NCBI GenBank assembly: GCA_012514355.1
Contig: JAAZAL010000097.1
Coordinates: forward strand, 1 to 6,917
Length of the DNA: 6,917 nt
Reading direction: 5' to 3'
Source of the DNA: Candidatus Dojkabacteria bacterium
Lineage (GTDB): Bacteria; Patescibacteriota; Dojkabacteria; SC72
The notes below the pieces were generated by a model that was given only the letters and a program-made list of their open reading frames with translations, did not search any database and was not told the origin of the DNA. A program made the translations under genes and the position numbers. This document shows, piece after piece, positions 1 to 6,152 of the stretch. Numbering within the stretch: the first letter of the stretch is position 1; every line of letters starts with the position of its first letter.

Positions 1-415
1 TAATTAGTTGAGCAATAGAGGTGTTAATACTCATATTCTGGTCATTAGTTAATGGGGTTAGAGCTAATATGTTAAAATATGTTCCTTCCTGAAGATTGCT
101 AATGGGGTATATTTCATACTTAATCTCATAGGAGCTGTTTGCCTTTACCTTTATACTATCAGTATCTGCTTTAATAAAGATTTCATTTTTATCTTCAGAG
201 ATATCATCATTTTTAGGATTGTATGAATATGGGGTTATTAACACATCAACCTCGACATCTTCAGAGTTATAAAAGGTCACTGACTCATATTTCCTTTCCT
301 CAGGTGAGAGAGATACTCTTAAAATTCCGGGTTCTATACTGCTTGCAAAAAGGGTAGTAATACCACATATGGTATATAGAAGTATGGTAACAAAGGTGAT
401 TTTAATTAGTTTCAT
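1..415 (-). CDS. Secreted Ig-like/DUF916-like protein, N-terminal part (cut by left edge)
   Basis: This reading frame starts at the ATG at 415 and stays open for 138 codons to the window edge, so the C-terminus is missing. Residues 1-24 form a signal peptide (basic KLIK start, hydrophobic core, cleavage near LFA-S). The mature part begins with an Ig-like beta sandwich (about 27-125), with alternating strands such as ILRVSLSP, YESVTFYN and SYEIKYEIYP and the phrase LQEGTYFNILAL. This is the pattern of DUF916 / pilus-chaperone-like domains, and it resembles the N-terminal domain of the gene just upstream (402-1376). Its start lies inside that gene, with a 14-nt overlap, which suggests translational coupling in one operon. 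Upstream bases are purine-rich (AAGAAAG) but not a good Shine-Dalgarno. Function is inferred: an extracytoplasmic partner or assembly factor of the neighbouring surface proteins. I cannot see whether it has a C-terminal membrane anchor. Confidence 0.8.
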   Translation of the reverse strand, partial: MKLIKITFVTILLYTICGITTLFASSIEPGILRVSLSPEERKYESVTFYNSEDVEVDVLITPYSYNPKNDDISEDKNEIFIKADTDSIKVKANSSYEIKYEIYPISNLQEGTYFNILALTPLTNDQNMSINTSIAQLI

Positions 416-1376
416 TTTTCTTTCTTGCTTTTTTCTTATTTGTACTAATTATTATAGCAAGAATAATAACTATTAATATAGCGATAATAATCTTCCATGG
501 AATAATCCAAAATGTTGTTTCTCCATTTAAGACTGCAAATCCTGGTTGGAAAGATCTATATGTAACTAGAAGTGATGCTTTCATTGGACCAACTGCTATC
601 GCTTTGTTAGGAGAGAGATAACTGGATTGATTCCAGAAGTCTTCATAGTCCCCCATTGTATCTCTTAGTAAACTCTGTGTATTCTTGTTAAAGGGTATTC
701 TTGCAACTTCCTGTCGAAAGATATTCTCAACAATTATCTCTCCAGTTGGTCGAATATGAGTGTCTCCTAGGTTTTTAATTCTACTATAAAAAATGACATC
801 TATATCTTCATACATTTTTTTGTCAGATACAAATTTCAATAATTCAGCATTCTCTACAAATTCGTCTCCTATTTTAATAAATATTGGAGTTCCTGATGCT
901 AAACTTGCAAATGCTGCAGTTCCAGCCTGTTGAAAGTTACTCTCTGAAATTAAGAATATCTCGACAGTATATTCCCCATCTGTAATGTCTTGAGGAACTT
1001 CTATTGTGTATTTTAATTTTGTATTTTTGTTTGATTCTAGTGTAATGAAATCTTTTTCAACAGTAACCCATTTAGAGGCAGAGTAGGGAGTAAGAGCATC
1101 ATCTTCTGGAGTAAGAATTACTGCAGTACCAGGCTGATTTTCAATCTGTTCAAATCCACTTACAAATACTTTATAGGTATCATTAGTAGGAGATAAATTC
1201 CAAAACACAATTTCATCTGTATATACTTCCCCAGGATTAAGCTCTAAATTTTTTGAAACTGGTGCAACACCTATAGATAAATCACTTTGCGCAAAAGAAG
1301 AAGAAATGCTTAGAAGAAGTATTAATATTGGCAGTAATATTATTCCTTTATATTTCCACACCTCGTTAAATATCAT
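402..1376 (-). CDS. Membrane-anchored DUF916/WxL-interacting-like protein
   Basis: A 324-aa protein. Residues 1-30 are a signal peptide (hydrophobic 11-25, cleavage around SFA-Q or AQ-S). Residues 33-145 form an Ig-like domain with the features of DUF916 / WxL-interacting proteins: an opening IGVAPVSKNLELNPGE strand, DEIVFWNLS, and a late strand ending in DGEYTVEIFL. A second beta domain (about 165-288) carries NLGDTHIRPTGEIIVEN, a pattern I associate with the second domain of such proteins. A membrane segment (about 290-311) is followed by the basic tail KKKARKK, so the bulk faces outside with the tail in the cytoplasm. Length and layout match the roughly 330-350 aa WxL-interacting proteins of Firmicutes. 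It lies 21 bp after the 371-aa secreted-protein gene and overlaps the next gene by 14 nt. A perfect TATAAT sits 8 nt before its ATG and no Shine-Dalgarno is seen. The proposed role, anchoring or assembling secreted partners at the envelope, is inference. Confidence 0.85.
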   Translation of the reverse strand: MIFNEVWKYKGIILLPILILLLSISSSFAQSDLSIGVAPVSKNLELNPGEVYTDEIVFWNLSPTNDTYKVFVSGFEQIENQPGTAVILTPEDDALTPYSASKWVTVEKDFITLESNKNTKLKYTIEVPQDITDGEYTVEIFLISESNFQQAGTAAFASLASGTPIFIKIGDEFVENAELLKFVSDKKMYEDIDVIFYSRIKNLGDTHIRPTGEIIVENIFRQEVARIPFNKNTQSLLRDTMGDYEDFWNQSSYLSPNKAIAVGPMKASLLVTYRSFQPGFAVLNGETTFWIIPWKIIIAILIVIILAIIISTNKKKARKKNETN

Positions 1377-1384
1377 CTTTAGGT

Positions 1385-1390
1385 ATTATA
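1385..1390 (-). promoter_or_regulatory. Candidate -10 box before the 324-aa gene
   Basis: A perfect TATAAT (minus strand) lies 8 nt upstream of the ATG at 1376, in the 21-bp gap between two genes. The hexamer 17 bp upstream reads TGGCGG, a poor -35. If functional, transcription would start at or within a few bases of the start codon, giving an essentially leaderless mRNA. In such AT-rich DNA a chance match is possible. Confidence 0.35.
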
Positions 1391-1397
1391 CAAGAAT

Positions 1398-2513
1398 CTA
1401 GTAGTATCCGCCACAAATAAAGTAGACATATTCAGTATATGTACCAGAGGTTGCAGCTGCTTGTGCTTTAGCACCGTATATCACTGTAGAATCTTCTGCA
1501 GAGGCTTGGGTACCTGCTTGGTATAGTACTAGTTTAGCTCCAGAATATAACCTATCTATGGTTCCAAATGTTCCAGTAGTCGTATTTACAAAATTCGTAG
1601 TTACAGTTGCTGGATCAGTACTATCAGGGTCCGAGAAAGTTAAACCAAATCCATATACTGAAGGGTTAGTTAAATCTAAAGTTGCAGTAGCACCAGAGGG
1701 AATTAATGTGTCACCGTTCCATAGGCCTGCATCCGAAGCACCATCTCCGGTTCCATATACGGCCCAGTAGTAACCTGCTCCCGTTGTCGAGGTACCAATA
1801 GTGTGACTTCCTGTGGCATATGTACCACCTGGGTACAACGTTCCTAAATTAACTGCATTTGCACTAATAGAACAGTTTACACTTGGAATTGTAGAAACTG
1901 TAGCTGTAACAACAGCCACATCATCGGTTGCGAGATAAACTTTAAAAGATTTTGAATCAATAGGTACTCCTGCAGAGTTTGCACTTACCGTTATTACATG
2001 TTCTCCCTGAGTATCATCTGTTCCAAGTAATCCTACACCGTTAGAGACCTTAACACCGTAGGTTGTTCCTGCAGTTAAAGCTCCAACATTTGAAATGGTA
2101 ATTCTGTCTGTAGTACCAGTACTTCCTTGTGTGCATACAGCGGATAAAGCTGTCCCAGAGTTAGGAAGCCCAGTATCTATCTGCCAGTTACTTCCACTTT
2201 GGTCTGCTGCAGATGAGCCTTGAGATACAGTAGTTAAAGAACCTGTAGTTCTACACCACATTCCGTCTTCTGCGTCAGGGAAATCAATGGTAATTGTACC
2301 TCCTGAAGGAATTGCACTGGCTGTATCAATTGCTAGAATCATTTCAACTTCTTGTCCAGATGCACCAGTTAGGTTTACCTTAAGTCTACTTAAAAAAAGG
2401 TATACAGCAGATAAAGTAGCAGCTTGAGTCGTAGATATTATCAAAAAAGATATTAAGAAAACAAAAAATGTTGCTGGGAGAATATATTTCAGTTTAGTTA
2501 TTATGTTTTTCAC
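1398..2513 (-). CDS. Secreted beta-rich surface protein, two domains, four cysteines
   Basis: A 371-aa protein starting at GTG (2513); there is no better ATG, and this start gives a complete signal peptide (residues 1-31, cleavage near TQA-A). The first domain (about 35-200) opens with FLSRLKVNLTG and SGGTITIDFP, a beta module I recall from CPR surface proteins. The second (about 212-371) has GYYWAVYGTGDG, ATLDLTNPSVYGFGL and a final strand TYTEYVYFI, and matches in layout the C-terminal domain of the upstream 399-aa protein. It ends in the aromatic CGGYY. Cysteines at 87, 127, 214 and 367 would permit two disulfides. There is no membrane anchor, LPXTG motif or lipobox, so it is secreted and presumably held by another protein; the adjacent 324-aa membrane protein is the obvious candidate. 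It is rich in T, S, G and A. It is not a canonical WxL protein (no W-x-L motif), but size, position and fold pattern are similar. Function unproven. Confidence 0.85.
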   Translation of the reverse strand: MKNIITKLKYILPATFFVFLISFLIISTTQAATLSAVYLFLSRLKVNLTGASGQEVEMILAIDTASAIPSGGTITIDFPDAEDGMWCRTTGSLTTVSQGSSAADQSGSNWQIDTGLPNSGTALSAVCTQGSTGTTDRITISNVGALTAGTTYGVKVSNGVGLLGTDDTQGEHVITVSANSAGVPIDSKSFKVYLATDDVAVVTATVSTIPSVNCSISANAVNLGTLYPGGTYATGSHTIGTSTTGAGYYWAVYGTGDGASDAGLWNGDTLIPSGATATLDLTNPSVYGFGLTFSDPDSTDPATVTTNFVNTTTGTFGTIDRLYSGAKLVLYQAGTQASAEDSTVIYGAKAQAAATSGTYTEYVYFICGGYY

Positions 2514-2564
2514 TTAGGGCAGATAATAAATTAAGGTTTCATTGTTTCCATAACTATATACTAG

Positions 2565-2593
2565 AGATTACATAAATAAAATACTAGTGTCAA
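2565..2593 (-). promoter_or_regulatory. Candidate sigma70 promoter for the 371-aa gene
   Basis: On the minus strand a perfect TTGACA (2593-2588) is followed after 17 bp by TAATCT (2570-2565), which keeps the key T-A----T bases of a -10 box. The expected start near 2558 leaves a 5' leader of about 45 nt before the GTG at 2513. It sits in the 84-bp gap after the 399-aa gene, so the second gene can be transcribed independently. No terminator is evident in the gap. Confidence 0.5.
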
Positions 2594-2597
2594 GATG

Positions 2598-3797
2598 CTA
2601 AAACCTAGGTATAAGGATAAAATAAATTGTTTCTTGGTAGTCACTAGCTCCAACCTTGTCCGTACCAGGTTTTGCTATTACCTTTAAAGCCATTCTTCCG
2701 TTGTAAATAGGCGCGTTAGATTCATATATTTTGTTTGGTGTAGTACTTACTATTCCTACACTGTTTCCTGTACCAAGATATGCTGAAGTAGCAGACACAG
2801 AACCAAGGTAAGGGTAGGTATCTTGATTTATATATTCACTTTGAAGTCCGAATCCGTCCGAGACTGTGTTTAAATCTGCTGTTGCAGATACTATTGTTTG
2901 TCCTGTTGTATTACTTTTTAAACCTCCGTTAACTCCCCTTATTACTATTGCAAACCCTCCTTGAGAATTAGTTGCTGCATCTAACCAAATTCTGTTTTCA
3001 GCAGTAACTGGTGTAGATCCGCTAATTAATTCATATGCACCTGTAAAAAATATTGAGTAGGGAGATGCTGTTTCTGCAGTTACTCCATTTTCATCTTCAA
3101 TATCAATATCAAAAAATACAGAGCCCGAAGATGTTGTTGCAGATGCAATTGGCCCAGCTATACTTTCTGTAAAATCACCGTGTAGAGCTACTATCCTAAT
3201 GTAATATAGAGTACCCGATTGTAATCCTAAAATATTAAAATCAGGGGTTTCCCAATCTGTTTTTGTTAAATAATCAGACAGGTTATGAGTAGAAATACCT
3301 TCAGGAGAGAAAGTGTTTCCATCTATATATCTAAAATCGGATACAAAGTTGTCTTGTGAGATTTGAATTGAATAGAGGGTGTCTGTAGGATTATCATTTG
3401 TATCAATTTCAAATCTAGCTTGGTTGTAACAGCCTGAGGGCCCACAGATTGCAACCATTCCACCTGTTGATAGTTCTGTTGGTCCAGTTGTGCAGTTAGA
3501 GGAACCAGAAGTAGTTGTTTCAAAGCATCCGACCTCTGGTACTGCAGCAATAAAGGCGTCTTCAGGACTAGTAAATAGTTTATAACTGGTTGAGTAGTTT
3601 CTTGGGTTATTCGATATTCTTCCTGCTTGTAACAAAGCAGAGTAATCTCCATCAGTTGTTTGAAGTATGGCTCCTTGTTTTGTTGTAGCTCCAACAATTT
3701 TAAAGTTAGTTGAATCTATTTCTGCTGCAACAGCACATATTGGGAATATGAAAAGAGAAATTAAGGAAAGTATTGTAAAGGCTTTTATATATTTCAT
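2598..3797 (-). CDS. Secreted surface protein with Cys-rich, Fn3-like and C-terminal beta domains
   Basis: A 399-aa protein. Residues 1-25 are a signal peptide (cleavage near AVAA-E). The N-terminal module (about 28-125) contains FKIVGATTKQGA, SYKL, VPEVGCFETTT and MVAICGPSGCYNQARFEID, with cysteines at 91, 102, 118 and 123. Residues about 126-222 look like a fibronectin type III-like domain: TLYSIQISQDNF, YIDGNTF, FNILGLQSGTLYYIRIVAL and a closing ASATT strand. I recall this cysteine-plus-Fn3 arrangement from many CPR surface proteins. The C-terminal domain (about 226-399) has GGFAIVIRGVNGGL, ATADLNTVSDGFGL and a final strand DYQETIYFI, paralleling the downstream 371-aa protein, and ends in IPRF. 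C21 lies inside the signal peptide, but FPIC is not a lipobox. There is no anchor of its own. It is first in the leftward gene set, with a good promoter directly upstream and no Shine-Dalgarno. Likely a cell-surface or appendage subunit (inference). Confidence 0.85.
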   Translation of the reverse strand: MKYIKAFTILSLISLFIFPICAVAAEIDSTNFKIVGATTKQGAILQTTDGDYSALLQAGRISNNPRNYSTSYKLFTSPEDAFIAAVPEVGCFETTTSGSSNCTTGPTELSTGGMVAICGPSGCYNQARFEIDTNDNPTDTLYSIQISQDNFVSDFRYIDGNTFSPEGISTHNLSDYLTKTDWETPDFNILGLQSGTLYYIRIVALHGDFTESIAGPIASATTSSGSVFFDIDIEDENGVTAETASPYSIFFTGAYELISGSTPVTAENRIWLDAATNSQGGFAIVIRGVNGGLKSNTTGQTIVSATADLNTVSDGFGLQSEYINQDTYPYLGSVSATSAYLGTGNSVGIVSTTPNKIYESNAPIYNGRMALKVIAKPGTDKVGASDYQETIYFILIPRF

Positions 3798-3806
3798 TGT
3801 AATAAA

Positions 3807-3835
3807 ATGATATTGTATAGTAATAGGTTAGTCAA
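3807..3835 (-). promoter_or_regulatory. Candidate sigma70 promoter for the 399-aa gene
   Basis: On the minus strand TTGACT (3835-3830) and TATCAT (3812-3807) are separated by exactly 17 bp. The -10 box ends 9 nt before the ATG at 3797, so the predicted start (about 3800) leaves almost no leader, and no Shine-Dalgarno precedes the ATG. It faces away from the tRNA promoter in the same 75-bp intergenic region. Confidence 0.5.
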
Positions 3836-3856
3836 TAAAGAGGACTATATATATGA

Positions 3857-3862
3857 TATAAT
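3857..3862 (+). promoter_or_regulatory. Candidate -10 box of the tRNA-Ser gene
   Basis: A perfect TATAAT ends 10 nt before the first base of the tRNA at 3873, a typical distance for a tRNA promoter. A matching -35 box at 16-18 bp spacing is not convincing (the region is AT-rich). Confidence 0.45.
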
Positions 3863-3872
3863 TCTAAGGTTT

Positions 3873-3961
<89 letters not shown>

Positions 3962-3968
3962 TTTGTGA

Positions 3969-3974
3969 TAAAAT
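3969..3974 (+). promoter_or_regulatory. Possible -10 box before the 190-aa gene
   Basis: TAAAAT lies 6 nt before the ATG at 3981 and 7 nt after the tRNA end. If used, the transcript would begin at or next to the start codon. There is no clear -35, which would fall inside the tRNA. Read-through from the tRNA promoter is the alternative. Confidence 0.25.
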
Positions 3975-3980
3975 CAAAAT

Positions 3981-4553
3981 ATGAATAAAATATTAAAGGT
4001 TGTTATTCTTGTATTGTTTATTTCTTCTTCCTTATTTGTACTTTATTACTTTGGAATAATAAGACTTCCAAATTTTATTAACACCTCTACTTCAGATTCA
4101 GAAGTAACAATAACTACTGATAAAACAGAGTATAAGGTAGGGGAAGAGATAAATATTAAAATTAAGAATAACTCCAATTCACTAATATATTATGATTCTT
4201 TGGGAGATAGAAAGTGGGATATAGAGCATTTTAAAGATAACAAGTGGACTAGCATTTATTTTTTCCAAGTAACAGATCAAAAGATTGGCACAGATTGTGC
4301 ACTATTGTTATACGAAAGAGCTCCAATGGCAATATTAGAACCCAAGAGTGAGATTGTTGATAAATGGAATCAAGTACATTGTAAAATTAATTCTGGAGAA
4401 TTTTCTGGTGTCACTTCAGTATTAAGTGAAGGTCAATATCGTTTTTCTTTTAAGTATGGTTTAAGTTTTTCTTCAGATAACCCACTTGATCAATTTTCGT
4501 ATAGGATAATGGATTACAAGATTATCTATTCAGAATCTTTCTCAGTTAAATAG
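3981..4553 (+). CDS. Small anchored or secreted Ig-like domain protein
   Basis: A 190-aa protein. Residues 5-27 are strongly hydrophobic after an MNKILK start: either a signal peptide without a clear cleavage site or an N-terminal membrane anchor. The rest (about 41-190) is an extracytoplasmic beta domain: VTITTDKTEYKVGEEINIKI is a typical first strand pair of bacterial Ig-like (Big/BsuPI-type) domains, followed by NNSNSLIYY, an ILEPKSE turn and the late strand SEGQYRFSFKYG. C106 and C134 could form a disulfide. The pattern resembles bacterial Ig-like families in which a (P)GxYR strand follows a polar linker, but I cannot name the family with certainty. It follows the tRNA by 19 nt and ends 6 bp from the convergent 219-aa gene. 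No Shine-Dalgarno is visible. Role unknown; envelope-associated. Confidence 0.85.
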   Translation: MNKILKVVILVLFISSSLFVLYYFGIIRLPNFINTSTSDSEVTITTDKTEYKVGEEINIKIKNNSNSLIYYDSLGDRKWDIEHFKDNKWTSIYFFQVTDQKIGTDCALLLYERAPMAILEPKSEIVDKWNQVHCKINSGEFSGVTSVLSEGQYRFSFKYGLSFSSDNPLDQFSYRIMDYKIIYSESFSVK

Positions 4554-4565
4554 TAGTAACTATTT
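4548..4565. terminator. Possible bidirectional terminator hairpin
   Basis: AAATAGT (4548-4554) and ACTATTT (4559-4565) form a perfect 7-bp stem with a 4-nt loop. The stem covers the stop codons of both convergent genes (4551-4553 on plus, 4560-4562 on minus). It is AT-only apart from one G-C pair and has no strong T tract, so intrinsic termination is uncertain. No other terminator candidate lies between these genes. Confidence 0.3.
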
Positions 4566-5219
4566 CTCATTTGAAATCTCTATACTATGTATACCCCATT
4601 TAGTATCATCATTAAATACTGTAATGTTTACATAGTATCCTGATATCCTATACTTAATATATGCATACTCTCCCATACCATCTGGTTTCTCTAATCTTTT
4701 CTTAATTACTTTTGGATTAGAGATATCAACTGTATTTAGTTTTTCAGAGTCCTCTTTAAAATCCTCAAATGTATTAACTGTTTTAAATGTCTCAGTTGTT
4801 AATTCGTAAGCTCTTTTATAATCACGCTCCTCTATATTATTAAGGAATTCAGAGGCTAGTCTGTAAGGCTCGGATCTTGTGTAATTGAAAATAACTATTA
4901 TCAATATTAGTAATATGAGAAAGGGGACTGCTACTAGGGATATATTAATTAATTTCTCCTTATTGTTTCTAATGTATATGGAGATTTTTTCTTTAAGAAT
5001 TAGATTTGAATAAGGAGAAATCTTTTCTTCCTTCTTTTTCTCCTTCTTATGATGGATTGGGGTAGGGGTGCTCTTTTCTCCTCTCTTTCTAAGCGTAAAT
5101 TTTGAGAGATTTGGCTTAGATTCGTTCCTCTTTTGAGCATCGATTTCTAAAATCTTTTCAGTAATGCTTTTCTCGCCTTCCTTCTTCTCTCCAAGGGGAG
5201 TTGGGGTTTTAAGATCCAT
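4560..5219 (-). CDS. Single-pass membrane protein, disordered cytoplasmic N-terminus, small outer domain
   Basis: A 219-aa protein I cannot assign to a named gene. Residues 1-90 are highly charged, rich in K and E, without hydrophobic stretches, and contain two TPTP motifs (5-8 and 51-54), so they are probably disordered and cytoplasmic. One membrane helix spans about 91-112 (INISLVAVPFLILLILIIVI). Residues 115-219 form a compact alpha+beta domain (EPYRLASEFLNNIEERDYKRAYELTT, then YAYIKYRISGYYVNITVFND) in the style of NTF2-like/DUF4878-type extracytoplasmic domains; this is a pattern impression only. The topology is N-in, C-out. The gene diverges from the CDP-alcohol phosphatidyltransferase gene across 99 bp and converges on the 190-aa gene. 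A TACATT at -10-like distance ends 6 nt before the ATG; no Shine-Dalgarno is seen. Confidence 0.8.
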   Translation of the reverse strand: MDLKTPTPLGEKKEGEKSITEKILEIDAQKRNESKPNLSKFTLRKRGEKSTPTPIHHKKEKKKEEKISPYSNLILKEKISIYIRNNKEKLINISLVAVPFLILLILIIVIFNYTRSEPYRLASEFLNNIEERDYKRAYELTTETFKTVNTFEDFKEDSEKLNTVDISNPKVIKKRLEKPDGMGEYAYIKYRISGYYVNITVFNDDTKWGIHSIEISNEK

Positions 5220-5252
5220 ATTAAAAATGTAAATATTACCTATATCTAAATT

Positions 5253-5266
5253 ATCATAAATATGAT
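5253..5266. repeat. Inverted repeat in divergent intergenic region
   Basis: ATCATA-AA-TATGAT is a perfect 6-bp inverted repeat with a 2-bp centre, midway between two divergent genes. It covers the place where a -35 box for the TATAAT at 5282 would lie. It could be an operator for a dimeric regulator, but AT-rich DNA makes such palindromes fairly common. Confidence 0.3.
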
Positions 5267-5281
5267 TAGTAAGAAAGGGTG

Positions 5282-5287
5282 TATAAT
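5282..5287 (+). promoter_or_regulatory. Candidate -10 box of the CDP-alcohol phosphatidyltransferase gene
   Basis: A perfect TATAAT lies 31 nt before the ATG at 5319. No recognisable -35 box lies 16-18 bp upstream; that position is partly covered by the inverted repeat at 5253-5266. The implied leader is about 25 nt and contains no Shine-Dalgarno. Confidence 0.4.
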
Positions 5288-5318
5288 ATGGTATTTAATT
5301 TAAATATTTATAAAAAAG

Positions 5319-6152
5319 ATGTTTGGATTTAATATAGGAAAGGATAAAGGAGAGAAAGAAATAAATATTTTTGATGTAAAAGCTGTAGATGAATTAATAG
5401 ATAAAATAAAGGAAAGGTTGAATAGAAGTTTAGAGGAAGAGATTAAAGATCAGATTAGGAAATTAAAGGTTGAGTATAAAAGAGACGAACAAAACGCCAT
5501 TAATACTGGAATAACAGCAAAGGCAGAGGAGAAAGCGAAGGAATGGATCTGTCCTAGAATACCTGCATGGGTAAATTCTGATATGTTAACAGTTTTAGGT
5601 TTTCTTTCAAGCTTTATTATTGCAACAGGCTTTATATTCGGTTTTTCAAATAGATGGTATTTAATACTCGTAATTGTTGGATTAATTCTGAATTGGTTCG
5701 GAGATTCTTTTGATGGGAGTATTGCTAGGTATAGGAAAAAAACTAGGCCTAACTACGGTTACTATATTGATCACGTTGTTGATGGGCTAGTTGTATTAAT
5801 ACTGGGATTAGGATTGGGTTTGTCGGGGTTTTTTAAAATCGAAATAGCTCTAGCTTTTGTAATAATGTATTTGATTTTAATGATTCATGTTGAATTGATT
5901 ACATATGTCCAGAATGAATTTAAATACTCCTTTGGCTTAGTAGGTCCTACAGAGATTAGAATTATTGGGATATTGCTTACTATTGTTATGTTTTTCCTTC
6001 CTGTTAAATACTTTGATATATTGGGATATACATTAACTCAGTATGATTTCTTTGCATCTTTTGCAGTAGTAGTTATGGGAATGATTATTTTGTTTAGCAT
6101 TCTTTCTAAAGCTATTGAACTAGATAAAATTGATAGGAAAAGGTGGAAGTAG
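5319..6152 (+). CDS. CDP-alcohol phosphatidyltransferase family membrane protein
   Basis: A 277-aa enzyme of the CDP-alcohol phosphatidyltransferase family, which transfers a phosphoalcohol head group from or to a CDP-activated lipid or alcohol, with CMP release, at the membrane. The signature D-x2-D-G-x2-A-R-x9-G-x3-D-x3-D is complete: D129, D132, G133, A136, R137, G147, D151 and D155, so the metal and CDP site is intact. About six membrane segments are visible (roughly 90-110, 113-127, 156-172, 173-192, 211-228, 242-262). GPTEIR (209-214) is a conserved phrase of one branch of the family. Residues 1-75 are a charged, probably helical cytoplasmic extension (ELIDKIKERLNRSLEEEIKDQIRKL) longer than in typical members of about 200 aa. 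The acceptor alcohol (glycerol phosphate, inositol phosphate, ethanolamine or other) cannot be told from the sequence. The next gene follows after 64 bp on the same strand. Confidence 0.9.
   Translation: MFGFNIGKDKGEKEINIFDVKAVDELIDKIKERLNRSLEEEIKDQIRKLKVEYKRDEQNAINTGITAKAEEKAKEWICPRIPAWVNSDMLTVLGFLSSFIIATGFIFGFSNRWYLILVIVGLILNWFGDSFDGSIARYRKKTRPNYGYYIDHVVDGLVVLILGLGLGLSGFFKIEIALAFVIMYLILMIHVELITYVQNEFKYSFGLVGPTEIRIIGILLTIVMFFLPVKYFDILGYTLTQYDFFASFAVVVMGMIILFSILSKAIELDKIDRKRWK

Noticed and set aside
1398..1412. C-terminal aromatic residues of the two secreted proteins as an outer-membrane barrel signal
   Set aside because: The proteins are soluble beta-sandwich-like in composition, without amphipathic barrel strands, and the probable host type is not expected to have a standard outer membrane.
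1558..1770. 70-codon open frame on the plus strand
   Set aside because: It lies wholly antisense within the well-supported 371-aa secreted-protein gene, has no ribosome site, and its product is low-complexity V/P-rich as expected from a reverse-strand shadow.
2603..2610. ACCTAGGT palindrome at the end of the 399-aa gene as a terminator
   Set aside because: It is only an 8-bp self-complementary word with no loop or T tract, lying within the last codons.
3323..3697. 124-codon open frame on the minus strand
   Set aside because: It overlaps the 399-aa gene in another frame on the same strand; its Q/L/T-rich product looks like a frame-shifted reading of that gene, with no own start signals.
3735..3797. 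Possible lipoprotein signal (C21) in the 399-aa protein
   Set aside because: The residues before C21 are FPI, which do not fit a lipobox, and a normal signal peptidase site (AVAA-E) follows directly.
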